Positions 17,449 to 24,950 of a stretch of DNA of 64,000 nucleotides are shown here, piece by piece. Both the position numbers and the translations under genes were made by a program. The notes under the pieces were generated by a model. It did no database searches. It saw nothing but the letters and a program-made list of their open reading frames with translations, and was not told the origin of the DNA. Location of the stretch: assembly GCA_017302895.1 (NCBI GenBank), contig JAFLBV010000003.1, positions 383,115 through 447,114 on the forward strand, written 5' to 3'. Position 1 is the first letter of the stretch. Each line of letters opens with the position of its first letter. The stretch is from Ignavibacteria bacterium (lineage in GTDB: Bacteria > Bacteroidota > Ignavibacteria > Ignavibacteriales > Ignavibacteriaceae).

Positions 17449-18513
17449 ATGACAAAGAATAAACCAGAATACCTGATGCCGGCGGAATTCGAAAAACATT
17501 CCGCAACCATTCTCGGCTGGCCCTTCAACAGGGAAGACTGGCCCGGGAAGTTCGAGCCAATTCCATGGGTTTATACAGAGATAGTCAAAAAGTTGATGCC
17601 TCATGAAACTGTGGTTTTGCTCTACACTTCAGATTCACAACTTGCTTCCATCAAGGACAAACTTAAGATGGCTGAAGTTGATGATGAGGCAATTGTATTC
17701 ATCAAAACCCAAATGGACAGAAACTGGACCCGTGATTCCATGGGAACATTTGTAAAAAAAGAGGGGAGTGTATATGCCTTCGATTTTGTTTTTAATGCAT
17801 GGGCTAAATACGACAATTACAAAAAGGACGCCCGTTCGTCGAAAAAAGTACTCGATTCACTGGCGATTCCCTGGGAAGTCCCCGTCTATAATGATACGCC
17901 AATAGTGCTTGAGGGGGGTGCGATTGACACAAACGGGAAGGGTACACTTCTTACAACTGAAGAATGTCTGCTTGATCCCGTAGTTCAAACACGCAACCCG
18001 GGTTTTACCAAATATGATTATGAATTCGCTTTCAGAAAATATCTTGGGATTACAAATGTTATCTGGCTTGGAAACGGAATAGCAGGTGATGACACCCATG
18101 GACATGTCGATGACCTTTGCAGATTTGTTAATCCAACCACTGTGGTCCTGTGTGAAGAAAAAAACCGGAAGGATGACAATTACAAGCTTTTGAAGGAAAA
18201 CAAGGAGAGACTTCAGTCGGCAGTTCTTGAAAACGGTTCGAAACTTGAAGTTGTTTCTCTTCCGATGCCGGAACCGGTAATTTTCGACGGACTCAGGCTT
18301 CCCGCCAGTTACGCCAATTTTTATATTGCAAATGGTATTGTACTCGTTCCGACCTTTAACGATCCTAACGACAGGATTGCCCTCGGAATTCTTGCTGAGC
18401 TTTTCCCCAACCGCAAAGTCGTCGGAATCAGCGCTGTTGATCTTGTTTGGGGTCTCGGCACCCTTCACTGCCTAACTCACGAAATTCCTTTTGGTAAAAA
18501 TCTGGATTTGTAG
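17449..18513 (+). CDS. aguA: Agmatine deiminase
   Basis: Hydrolyses agmatine to N-carbamoylputrescine plus ammonia (peptidyl-arginine deiminase superfamily, pentein fold). It shows MPAEFEKHSATILGWPFN at the N-terminus, NWTRDSMGTF, VLEGGAIDTNGKGTLLTTEECLL (residues around 155-177), the catalytic His in DDTHGHVDD, and the nucleophile Cys341 in GTLHCLTHEIP near the C-terminus. The length of 354 residues is usual. It follows aguB in the same operon. The downstream region holds repeats rather than a clear terminator. Confidence 0.96.
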   Translation: MTKNKPEYLMPAEFEKHSATILGWPFNREDWPGKFEPIPWVYTEIVKKLMPHETVVLLYTSDSQLASIKDKLKMAEVDDEAIVFIKTQMDRNWTRDSMGTFVKKEGSVYAFDFVFNAWAKYDNYKKDARSSKKVLDSLAIPWEVPVYNDTPIVLEGGAIDTNGKGTLLTTEECLLDPVVQTRNPGFTKYDYEFAFRKYLGITNVIWLGNGIAGDDTHGHVDDLCRFVNPTTVVLCEEKNRKDDNYKLLKENKERLQSAVLENGSKLEVVSLPMPEPVIFDGLRLPASYANFYIANGIVLVPTFNDPNDRIALGILAELFPNRKVVGISAVDLVWGLGTLHCLTHEIPFGKNLDL

Positions 18514-18520
18514 CAGATTG

Positions 18521-18596
18521 GGAATGCATTACTAATATTTCGGCAAAAATTAGTATTGCATTCCCGGTTTTTCGGCAAAAATTAGTATTGCATTCC
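18521..18596 (+). repeat. 27-nt direct repeat with an inverted third arm
   Basis: A 27-nt sequence (core TTAGTATTGCATTCC) occurs identically at 18,538-18,564 and 18,570-18,596, a 32-nt period. The inverse of the core (GGAATGCATTACTAAT, 15 of 16 matching) sits at 18,521-18,536, so the transcript could fold into alternative hairpins. This may act as a transcription end for aguBA or as an intergenic repeat family; there is no T run. Confidence 0.8.
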
Positions 18597-18648
18597 TAAG
18601 ATTAATAATTTTCTATGGCATCGAAGCTCCGGTATGTCGAAATGTGTA

Positions 18649-18750
18649 CCCGGGTTAAAACCCAGGGCTATTGGTTTTCAGCCTTCATCCTTCGCAATTC
18701 ATTGCCCCGGGTTAAAACCCAGGGCTATTGGTTTTCAGCCTTCATCCTTC
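18649..18750 (+). repeat. 45-nt direct repeat (CCCGGGTTAAAACCCAGGG type)
   Basis: A 45-nt unit at 18,649-18,693 is repeated at 18,706-18,750 (57-nt period). Each unit starts with the hairpin-forming CCCGGGTTAAAACCCAGGG and continues GCTATTGGTTTTCAGCC. A third, degenerate half-unit follows (CAGCCTTCGCAATTCAGCC). Elements of this look are widespread non-coding repeats in environmental genomes, as far as I recall. Confidence 0.85.
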
Positions 18751-18875
18751 TCTATTCAGCCTTCGCAATTCAGCCCTCAATTAAAAACCATTTATATAAC
18801 TGAATTACCATTCATAAATAAATTTTGCAAAATGCCCGTTAAACTATTGCAAGAGGTATTTATACTGATTATATT

Positions 18876-18889
18876 TGAATAGTGATTCA
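18876..18889. promoter_or_regulatory. Candidate TetR operator upstream of the regulator gene
   Basis: Palindrome TGAAT-AGTG-ATTCA, 27 nt before the tetR ATG. It matches 13 of 14 positions with TGAAT-AATG-ATTCA at 19,544-19,557 before tolC. Recurrence of one palindrome in both upstream regions of a TetR-controlled unit is the classic operator arrangement. The half-site resembles those of TetR proteins generally, but binding is inferred. Confidence 0.55.
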
Positions 18890-18915
18890 TAAATTTTCTG
18901 TATTCGGGAGAAACA

Positions 18916-19500
18916 ATGAGAGTAAAAGAAGGAAACAAGGAGAAAGACATCCTTGAAGCCGCTATCAAGGTCTTTGCAAAAGAGGGATATCACGGTGCGA
19001 AAATGGCAAAAATTGCTGAAGTCGCAAGTGTATCCATCGGTACGCTATATCTGTATTATGTGAATAAAGAGGATCTTCTTTTTAAGGTTTTTGAGACCCT
19101 GTGGAAAAAACTTTATCAGGAAGTTGAAGTGCTTGCAAACAGACAGGATCTTACAGTAAACGACAAGCTTGATTATTTGATAGACCTCTTTTTCGATAAT
19201 TTTTCGAACAATCCTGACCTCGCAATGGTATTCGTCCACGAACAACACCATGTGATGAGAAATGCTGAAACTGAGGTGATGTATTATCACGATTTCATGT
19301 CTAAGGCCGAACTCATAATTCAGGACGGGATCAAGAACAAGAGCATCAATCCCAACCTTAATGTGAAAGTACTCAGGTTCTACATTCTTGGCGGAATCAG
19401 ACTGTTGCTCGAGATCTGGGCAAGAGAACCCAGAATTGTCCCTCTGAGTGCTATCAGAATAAATGTGAAAACCTTCATTAAAAAGGGTATCCAAAACTAA
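18916..19500 (+). CDS. TetR/AcrR-family transcriptional regulator
   Basis: A 194-residue DNA-binding repressor. The N-terminal helix-turn-helix reads ILEAAIKVFAKEGYHGAKMAKIAEVASVSIGTLYLYYVNKEDLLFKVFE (residues 13-61), a textbook TetR_N domain. The C-terminal helical half (HEQHHVMRNAETEVMYY) would bind an unknown ligand. It lies directly upstream of a TolC/HlyD/permease exporter and probably represses that unit and itself until a toxic substrate binds. A palindrome matching one before tolC lies in its own upstream region. Confidence 0.93.
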   Translation: MRVKEGNKEKDILEAAIKVFAKEGYHGAKMAKIAEVASVSIGTLYLYYVNKEDLLFKVFETLWKKLYQEVEVLANRQDLTVNDKLDYLIDLFFDNFSNNPDLAMVFVHEQHHVMRNAETEVMYYHDFMSKAELIIQDGIKNKSINPNLNVKVLRFYILGGIRLLLEIWAREPRIVPLSAIRINVKTFIKKGIQN

Positions 19501-19512
19501 TAATTGAAATAA

Positions 19513-19531
19513 AGAAGTGCAGTGCACTTCT
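19513..19531. promoter_or_regulatory. Perfect 19-bp palindrome between tetR and tolC
   Basis: AGAAGTGCA (19,513-19,521), one central G, then TGCACTTCT (19,523-19,531): nine perfect pairs. It starts 12 nt after the tetR stop and has no T run, so it is not a standard terminator. It could be a binding site for another dimeric regulator, or an mRNA hairpin separating tetR from the exporter genes. Confidence 0.5.
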
Positions 19532-19542
19532 GTTGTCAAAAA

Positions 19543-19558
19543 ATGAATAATGATTCAT
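19543..19558. promoter_or_regulatory. Candidate TetR operator upstream of the exporter genes
   Basis: Palindrome ATGAAT-AATG-ATTCAT. The inner 14 bases differ at one position from the palindrome at 18,876-18,889 before tetR. It overlaps a possible ATG at 19,557, one reason to place the tolC start downstream at 19,587. A repressor here would block the exporter transcript. Confidence 0.55.
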
Positions 19559-19586
19559 GTATTATTATAAAGTAGTGAAAAAAGAA

Positions 19587-21074
19587 ATGTATATAAAAAG
19601 ATCAATGCAGACACTTCTGCTTTCCCTGGTTTTGATTTTTAGTGCCCGTTCGCAGGAGTCGGCACAAAAGATCGACCTTCCCATGGCAATTTCAACTGCA
19701 ATAAAATATCATCCGCTGATAAAACAGATGGAGACAGCACTTCTGCAAAGAGAGAACGGTAAAACCGAAGCTTTTGGAAATTACCTTCCCAAAATAAATC
19801 TCGGGTATTCATTCACACATCTAAACGACCCGATTGCCATCGACCTGAATCCCATCAGGGAGGCGATGATTACACTTCAGTCGAAAAATCAGGCGGAATT
19901 TGCCAATATTTATTCGATTCTCGGTGGTCAGGCTCCTTTGACTGATGCACAAAAGCTGGCATTGAGCCAAAAATATGCCGGTCAGTTGAACTCGTTGCTT
20001 CCTGAATTTAAGAGCACTCTGAAAAAGCAGGACTACTGGACAGCAACAATCACCGGAGTTCAACCTCTTTTCACAGGTGGAAAGATAATCGCAGCCAATA
20101 ACGCTGCCGAACTCGAATATCAGGTGGCAGAGCTGGAACTGAAGAGGGTCAAAAATGAGATTACTTCCGAGGTTACGACAAACTGGCTGAATGTGGTTTT
20201 TCTTTCCGATCTCGTGAAGGTCAGGCGTGATATCCTCGCAGGAATGCAAAAACATGAAGCCCGGGCGAAGAAAATGCTCGCCGAGGGTCTGATTGCTAAC
20301 TATAATTATTTGAGGGCGAAAGTAGCCGTTTCGGATGCGGAAAGAAACCTCTTCGATGATACAAAGAAGCTTGAACTTGCAATGCTTGCTCTGAAAAATT
20401 CAATGGCGATCGGCGAAAACAGTGAGATAATTGTCGCTGACAGTCTGATCTTTAAGGGTTTACAGGGAGAGGCTGAATATTTTCATCTTCTTGCAAAACA
20501 AAACAATACAATCCTGAAAATGATTGACTTGAAGAAAAAGCTTTCTGAAGAGAAGATTGCTTTGGAGAGGTCGAAGTTTATGCCGGTTATCGCAGCATTC
20601 GGAAAGTATGAACTTTATCCCGAGTATCTGTCTGCGATAGAACCAAGGTGGGCTGTGGGAGTGTCGTTGAATCTCAATCTTTTCAACGGGATGCAGGATT
20701 ACACAAACCTTCAAAACAGCAAACTGCTGAACAAAGAGATTGGATACATCGAACAGGATGCTCAATCGAAGATCAGACTGCTTGTGAGCAAACACTACAC
20801 TTCGGTGATCAATTCAGTGGAAAGATATGAAAAAGGTGTTTCGGCAATCGATCTCGCGAAGGAAAATCTCCGCCTCAACGAAAAGAGATTTGAAACGGGA
20901 CTTGGAACATCACTCGAAGTGGTAGATGCTGAGATGATGCTTGAAAAGAGTGAGATTGACCTTAAAACTTCATTATTTGAATTTTACAAAAACTACAATT
21001 TACTCCTCTCGGCTGCCGGAAAGCCGGAAGATTTCTTAAAAATTTGGACAAACCCGGATGAGGTGATTAAATGA
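19587..21074 (+). CDS. TolC-family outer-membrane efflux protein
   Basis: Forms the outer-membrane channel of a tripartite exporter. The signal peptide is MYIKRSMQTLLLSLVLIFSARSQ. The mature protein has the duplicated OEP layout, with the first repeat near KIDLPMAISTAIKYHPLIKQ and the second near LAKQNNTILKMIDLKKKLSEEK, and the long coiled coil VVDAEMMLEKSEIDLKTS at the C-terminal end. The frame is open from ATG 19,557, which lies within a palindrome; 19,587 is preferred because the signal peptide then starts normally. The total is 495 residues. The stop overlaps the next gene's ATG (ATGA, 21,071-21,074). Confidence 0.9.
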   Translation: MYIKRSMQTLLLSLVLIFSARSQESAQKIDLPMAISTAIKYHPLIKQMETALLQRENGKTEAFGNYLPKINLGYSFTHLNDPIAIDLNPIREAMITLQSKNQAEFANIYSILGGQAPLTDAQKLALSQKYAGQLNSLLPEFKSTLKKQDYWTATITGVQPLFTGGKIIAANNAAELEYQVAELELKRVKNEITSEVTTNWLNVVFLSDLVKVRRDILAGMQKHEARAKKMLAEGLIANYNYLRAKVAVSDAERNLFDDTKKLELAMLALKNSMAIGENSEIIVADSLIFKGLQGEAEYFHLLAKQNNTILKMIDLKKKLSEEKIALERSKFMPVIAAFGKYELYPEYLSAIEPRWAVGVSLNLNLFNGMQDYTNLQNSKLLNKEIGYIEQDAQSKIRLLVSKHYTSVINSVERYEKGVSAIDLAKENLRLNEKRFETGLGTSLEVVDAEMMLEKSEIDLKTSLFEFYKNYNLLLSAAGKPEDFLKIWTNPDEVIK

Positions 21075-22051
21075 AAAAGATAAAGTATTTCCTGGTTCTT
21101 CTTATTCCCGTTGCACTGATAATTACAGGAGCGATATTTCTGAATAAAACTGAAGATTCTGCAAAGAAGACTGTAATATCGGGGATGGTGGAAGCAAGGG
21201 ACATAGATGTGGCTTCAAAAATAGCAGGCAGAATAAGTGAAATTTATTTTGAGGAAGGAGCCATTGTTCAAGAGGGGGATCTTCTGGCAACAATTAAAAG
21301 CAAGGAACTTGATGCAAAAGTTGGTCAGGCAGAAAATCTCAAGAATGCAGCCAAGGCAAAATATAAAATGGCTTTGAATGGTGCAAGACCCGAGGAGAAG
21401 GAAGCCGTCGAAAAACTATATAATCAGGCGCGCTTTCAGTTTGATCTGGCATCGAAAACATGGACCAGAATGCAGAACCTCTACGGGGAACAGTTGATTT
21501 CTGCTCAGGAGAGGGATGTCTATGAGTTTCAGTACAAAGCCGCAGAAGAACAGATGCTCGCAGCAAAGGCGAAATATGACCTCGTCCTCGCAGGTGCAAG
21601 ACCCGAGGAGCAGGAGATGGCAAAGAGCAGTTTTATGCAGGCGGAGAGCGGAGTAAGTGAAGTGATGGCATACAGGGAAGAGTTGAGCATTAAAGCTCCC
21701 GTTTCAGGAGAACTGAAAAAGAAAATTGTGGATGTTGGAGAAATAGCCTCAGCGGGCTATCCCGTTTTCACTATTCTCGATTTGAGTGATGTCTGGGTTA
21801 CACTTCAACTAAAGGAAACCATGCTAGAGGGAGTGAAAAAAGGCGGTGTAATGAAAGGGAAAATTCCGGCTTTGGGTAATAAAGAGTATGAATTCGAGGT
21901 CTTTTATATTGCAGCTATGGGTGAATTTGCAAACTGGAGACCAACAAATCAAAAAGCGGATTTTGAGGTTAGAACTTTTGAAGTAAGAGTAAGACCGAAG
22001 GATAAATCGATAAAACTCAGACCCGGAATGAGCGTAAACTTCGAAATGTGA
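21071..22051 (+). CDS. HlyD/YbhG-type membrane fusion protein
   Basis: A 326-residue periplasmic adaptor with one N-terminal membrane anchor (residues 7-25). It shows the split lipoyl domain GMVEARDIDVASKIAGRISE...EGAIVQEGDLLATIKS and returns to the lipoyl fold near LSIKAPVSGELKKKIVDVGE, with a long helical hairpin between. A short duplicated stretch, ALNGARPEEKE and VLAGARPEEQE, marks the two arms of the hairpin and is typical of the YbhG subgroup. It links the TolC channel with the inner-membrane permeases encoded next. It overlaps tolC by 4 nt, and the permease ATG follows its stop by 1 nt. Confidence 0.92.
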   Translation: MKKIKYFLVLLIPVALIITGAIFLNKTEDSAKKTVISGMVEARDIDVASKIAGRISEIYFEEGAIVQEGDLLATIKSKELDAKVGQAENLKNAAKAKYKMALNGARPEEKEAVEKLYNQARFQFDLASKTWTRMQNLYGEQLISAQERDVYEFQYKAAEEQMLAAKAKYDLVLAGARPEEQEMAKSSFMQAESGVSEVMAYREELSIKAPVSGELKKKIVDVGEIASAGYPVFTILDLSDVWVTLQLKETMLEGVKKGGVMKGKIPALGNKEYEFEVFYIAAMGEFANWRPTNQKADFEVRTFEVRVRPKDKSIKLRPGMSVNFEM

Positions 22052-22052
22052 T

Positions 22053-23234
22053 ATGAGCAGAATGAAAAATTGGAAAACTGTCGAAGCATTTTTAAACGAG
22101 ATCAAAAGGATCGGCGACACGCGGTCACTGTTTGTGATTACGGTAATTCTGCCGCCGATTCTTTTTTTGTTCTTCGGCTTTCTCTATCAAAGTGCGCTTG
22201 TCAGAGGCATACCCGTTGCAATACTTGATCCTGACAACAGCGTAATCTCCAGAACAGCCGTTTCTTATTTTGCTTCTTCACCATCCTTCAAAATTGTGAG
22301 CGGCTACACATCCCTTAAAGAAGCTGAAGCAGGAATGATCAAAGGGGAGATTGATGCGATCATTTCATTGCCCAAGGACATGGAAAGGGACATCAAAAAA
22401 GGGAGGCAGGTTCATCCCGTTGTTTTTGCTAACGGTTTGAATGTGATAAAAAGTAACTACATTTTGAGTGATGCAACGAAAATATTCAAAACCATTTCGG
22501 GTGGTGTCCTGCTGAAGAAATTCAGGTCAGGGGGAATGACGGAAGCACAGGCGATGGATGTAATCAGTCCCGTGAGATTTGACATGCAGATTCTCTACAA
22601 TTCAAATTACAGCTATGTCGATTTCCTCCTCCCGGGTTTGTGCGTTTTTGTAATTTTCATGAGCCTGTCACTTGCGGGTGCAACCGTTTATAACCACAAA
22701 GACTTCAGTTTTGAATCCGAGGGGAATGTATTTCTCAATTCTGTTTCCGGACTGATTGGCAAAACACTTCCATATATCATAATATGTGCAGCGGATGTAA
22801 TGGTTCTGTTGGGAGTAATCTTTCCTCTCTTCTCTATTACACTTCGCGGAAGTGTAGCGGATCTGTCATTTTATACATTTTTGTTTGGTCTGTCGAGCCT
22901 GATGCTCGGGATGCTTGTTTCGGTTATAATCAAAAATGTGATGCTCTCGACGCAGATAATTTTGTTTTTTACGACACCGGCTTTTGTCTTCAGCGGACTT
23001 ACTTACCCTCTTTGGGCAATGCCTGCGGCTCATCAGTTGTTCTCCCGTTTCATTCCCTACACACAGTTTCTGGACGGATTTATAAGGATATACCTGATGG
23101 GAGAGAATTTATCCGATATTGGCAACCAGCTAAACTTGCAGATAGCAGGTATCCTGATACCCGCTTTACTGATCGTGACGATTGCCGGAATAAAAGGGAC
23201 AATGGCTCGAAGAAAAGCGGGTGTAGCTTTATGA
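22053..23234 (+). CDS. ABC-2 type export permease (YbhR/YbhS-like), subunit 1
   Basis: A 393-residue inner-membrane protein of the ABC2_membrane_3 family. One helix lies near the N-terminus (residues 28-48), then a periplasmic domain of about 130 residues (AILDPDNSVISRTAVSYFASS, GEIDAIISLPKDMERDIKKG), then five C-terminal helices starting at YVDFLLPGLCVFVIFMSLS. It is expected to pair with subunit 2 (23,231) as the transmembrane channel of a drug or lipid exporter. No ATP-binding cassette gene is in the operon, although family members work with one. Confidence 0.9.
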   Translation: MSRMKNWKTVEAFLNEIKRIGDTRSLFVITVILPPILFLFFGFLYQSALVRGIPVAILDPDNSVISRTAVSYFASSPSFKIVSGYTSLKEAEAGMIKGEIDAIISLPKDMERDIKKGRQVHPVVFANGLNVIKSNYILSDATKIFKTISGGVLLKKFRSGGMTEAQAMDVISPVRFDMQILYNSNYSYVDFLLPGLCVFVIFMSLSLAGATVYNHKDFSFESEGNVFLNSVSGLIGKTLPYIIICAADVMVLLGVIFPLFSITLRGSVADLSFYTFLFGLSSLMLGMLVSVIIKNVMLSTQIILFFTTPAFVFSGLTYPLWAMPAAHQLFSRFIPYTQFLDGFIRIYLMGENLSDIGNQLNLQIAGILIPALLIVTIAGIKGTMARRKAGVAL

Positions 23235-24415
23235 AACTGAAAATTAATGGCTTTTTTGCGATCATAAAACGGGAAATTGTAAATCTTTCTCATGATACCG
23301 ATATCCGGATTCTTGTACTGATTGCCCCGATTTTTTACTCGATTTTCTATGCATCGCTTTATTTCAACAAGACCGAAACTGATATCCCGATAGTTGTGGT
23401 AGATCAGGATGGCTCAACTTCCTCCCGAAAATTTGTAAATGATCTCGATGCGAACCAACTTTTGAGGGTAACTTACAACTCATCCGAAATAAACGAGGCT
23501 GAATCCCTTTTGAAGAGTGACGAAGTGCAGGGAATTATCATAATACCAAAGGATTTTGATGCAAATGCTCGATCAGGCAGGCATAACACGGTAAAAGTAC
23601 TCCTCAATACACAGCGATTTCTTCACTCAAATGATATCAACAGAGCAGTGAACGAGATTGGATTTGAATACGCTGTGGAAAGCAGAATGAAGGTTTTCAA
23701 CCAAAAAGGAGTGGGAAGGAAGCAGGCTGAGGAGCTGGTGGAACCCGTGAAGGAAGATGTCAGGTTTATGTACAACCCGATGCTTACATACGGTGATTTC
23801 CTTATACCGGGTGTGTTGATACTTATTTTACAGCAGACGCTGATACTCGGGCTCGCACAGTCATTGGCGAAAGAGAGAGAGGAAAAAACTCTGATAAAGT
23901 GGTACAGGGATGCGAACGGCAGCACTTCGGCAGCCATCGCAGGAAAAACCCTGATCTACTTCTGTTTCTTTGCAGTGTACGCATTCTTCTTCATAACTTT
24001 TCACTACTGGCTGTTTGAAGTGCCCTCGTATGCACCCGTTTTCAATACAATGATTCTGACAGCATTTTTTCTGTTCGTAAGCATCTCGTTCACGGTGTTG
24101 ATCGGTTCGTTTTTTAAGTCGAAACTTGGTGTCTTGCAGATAATTGCGTTTACTTCATATCCCTTTTTCTTTTTGACCGGATTTGCCTGGCCCGAGATTG
24201 CATTCCCCGAACCACTGATAATGCTCGGCGACATTCTGCCGTTAAAACCGTTTTTATCAGCTTTTATGAAAACCTTCAGGATGGGCGGAGATGTATCGCT
24301 GATAATTCCGGAACTGAAACATCTTGCTATTCTCGGAGTTGCCTATTCCATCCTCGCATATCTCAGAATGAAATATCTCTTTGCCCGTTCATCAAAGACG
24401 GAAGAAACACCCTGA
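23231..24415 (+). CDS. ABC-2 type export permease (YbhR/YbhS-like), subunit 2
   Basis: A 394-residue protein with the same plan as subunit 1: an N-terminal helix (about residues 24-44), a periplasmic domain with VVVDQDGSTSSRKFVNDLDA and VQGIIIIPKDFDANARSG, and helices from YGDFLIPGVLILILQQTLIL onward. The start is ATG 23,231, overlapping the subunit 1 stop (ATGA). The reading frame is open further upstream to 22,784, but that part lies in another frame of subunit 1 and is not part of this protein. It ends 60 nt before a good terminator. Confidence 0.9.
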   Translation: MKLKINGFFAIIKREIVNLSHDTDIRILVLIAPIFYSIFYASLYFNKTETDIPIVVVDQDGSTSSRKFVNDLDANQLLRVTYNSSEINEAESLLKSDEVQGIIIIPKDFDANARSGRHNTVKVLLNTQRFLHSNDINRAVNEIGFEYAVESRMKVFNQKGVGRKQAEELVEPVKEDVRFMYNPMLTYGDFLIPGVLILILQQTLILGLAQSLAKEREEKTLIKWYRDANGSTSAAIAGKTLIYFCFFAVYAFFFITFHYWLFEVPSYAPVFNTMILTAFFLFVSISFTVLIGSFFKSKLGVLQIIAFTSYPFFFLTGFAWPEIAFPEPLIMLGDILPLKPFLSAFMKTFRMGGDVSLIIPELKHLAILGVAYSILAYLRMKYLFARSSKTEETP

Positions 24416-24473
24416 GCAAATAAGAATTTACCTCCTTCCCTATGGGAAAAAACACAGTCCTAACGGATAAAAT

Positions 24474-24511
24474 AAAAAAGCCCGACAATGAAAATTGCCG
24501 GGCTTTTTTTT
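24474..24511 (+). terminator. Rho-independent terminator of the exporter operon
   Basis: GCCCG-A-CAAT (24,480-24,489) pairs with ATTG-C-CGGGC (24,494-24,503), one mismatch and a GAAA tetraloop. It is flanked by A-rich 5' and eight T 3' (24,504-24,511). It may work in both directions. Confidence 0.92.
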
Positions 24512-24950
24512 AATGGGGGCGAAATAATGCCCTTTTAAAGTTGTTGTAGATTTGATAAGTTCCACTAAAGCAAACTATTCTTATGAGACATCATAAAAAA
24601 GAGTATTATACCAAATTTATTTTGGTAGTTTACTAATTTTTTATCGAAGATTCAAAATCTGATGGCTGATCGTTTGGATTTCGGGAGTGAAATGGAATGC
24701 CTCATGATTGAATCTTAGGCTAAAACTCTATTATTTTTTTTCTCCAATTTGAAATTATTCAATCTGTGCAATAGATTATAAAGGTACTGTTATGAAGACT
24801 TCTTCTTTGTTTATCGGGTTTACACGCTTTGTGTCGGGGAATTCAATTTACCCTCAAGATTTAACTATTACTGAAGAACACTCAGGATTTCATCAAAATA
24901 TTCCCATAGTTTCCAATGATGAAAAGAGATTAATTTTCAAGGATAAATGT
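24512..24950 (+). other. AT-rich intergenic region before the OmpA-like gene
   Basis: No gene is supported here. A small inverted repeat ACCAAA-TTTAT-TTTGGT lies near 24,611. An ATG at 24,792 preceded by AAGG opens a frame that runs into the OmpA-like protein. It would add 53 residues in front of an obvious signal peptide, so I take it as untranslated leader or a minor upstream start. Confidence 0.55.

Larger units (their letters stand above)
18514..18915 (+). other. Intergenic region rich in repeats between aguA and tetR
   Basis: About 400 nt with no convincing gene. It contains two separate direct-repeat pairs (18,521-18,596 and 18,649-18,750) and ends with the candidate TetR operator at 18,876-18,889. 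Short open frames across 18,615-18,882 only translate the repeats (the same GLKPRAIGFQPSS peptide twice) and are rejected as genes. Confidence 0.8.

Noticed and set aside
18615..18882. Two overlapping forward reading frames of 62 and 82 codons
   Set aside because: They translate the 45-nt direct repeat, giving the same peptide twice, and lack a ribosome site and a family.
22784..23230. N-terminal extension of the second permease
   Set aside because: It lies in an alternate frame of the first permease gene; ATGA at 23,231 and the standard family N-terminus give the true start.
24792..24950. 53-residue extension of the OmpA-like protein
   Set aside because: A perfect signal peptide and ribosome site begin at 24,951; the extension would bury the signal peptide. 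It cannot be wholly excluded.
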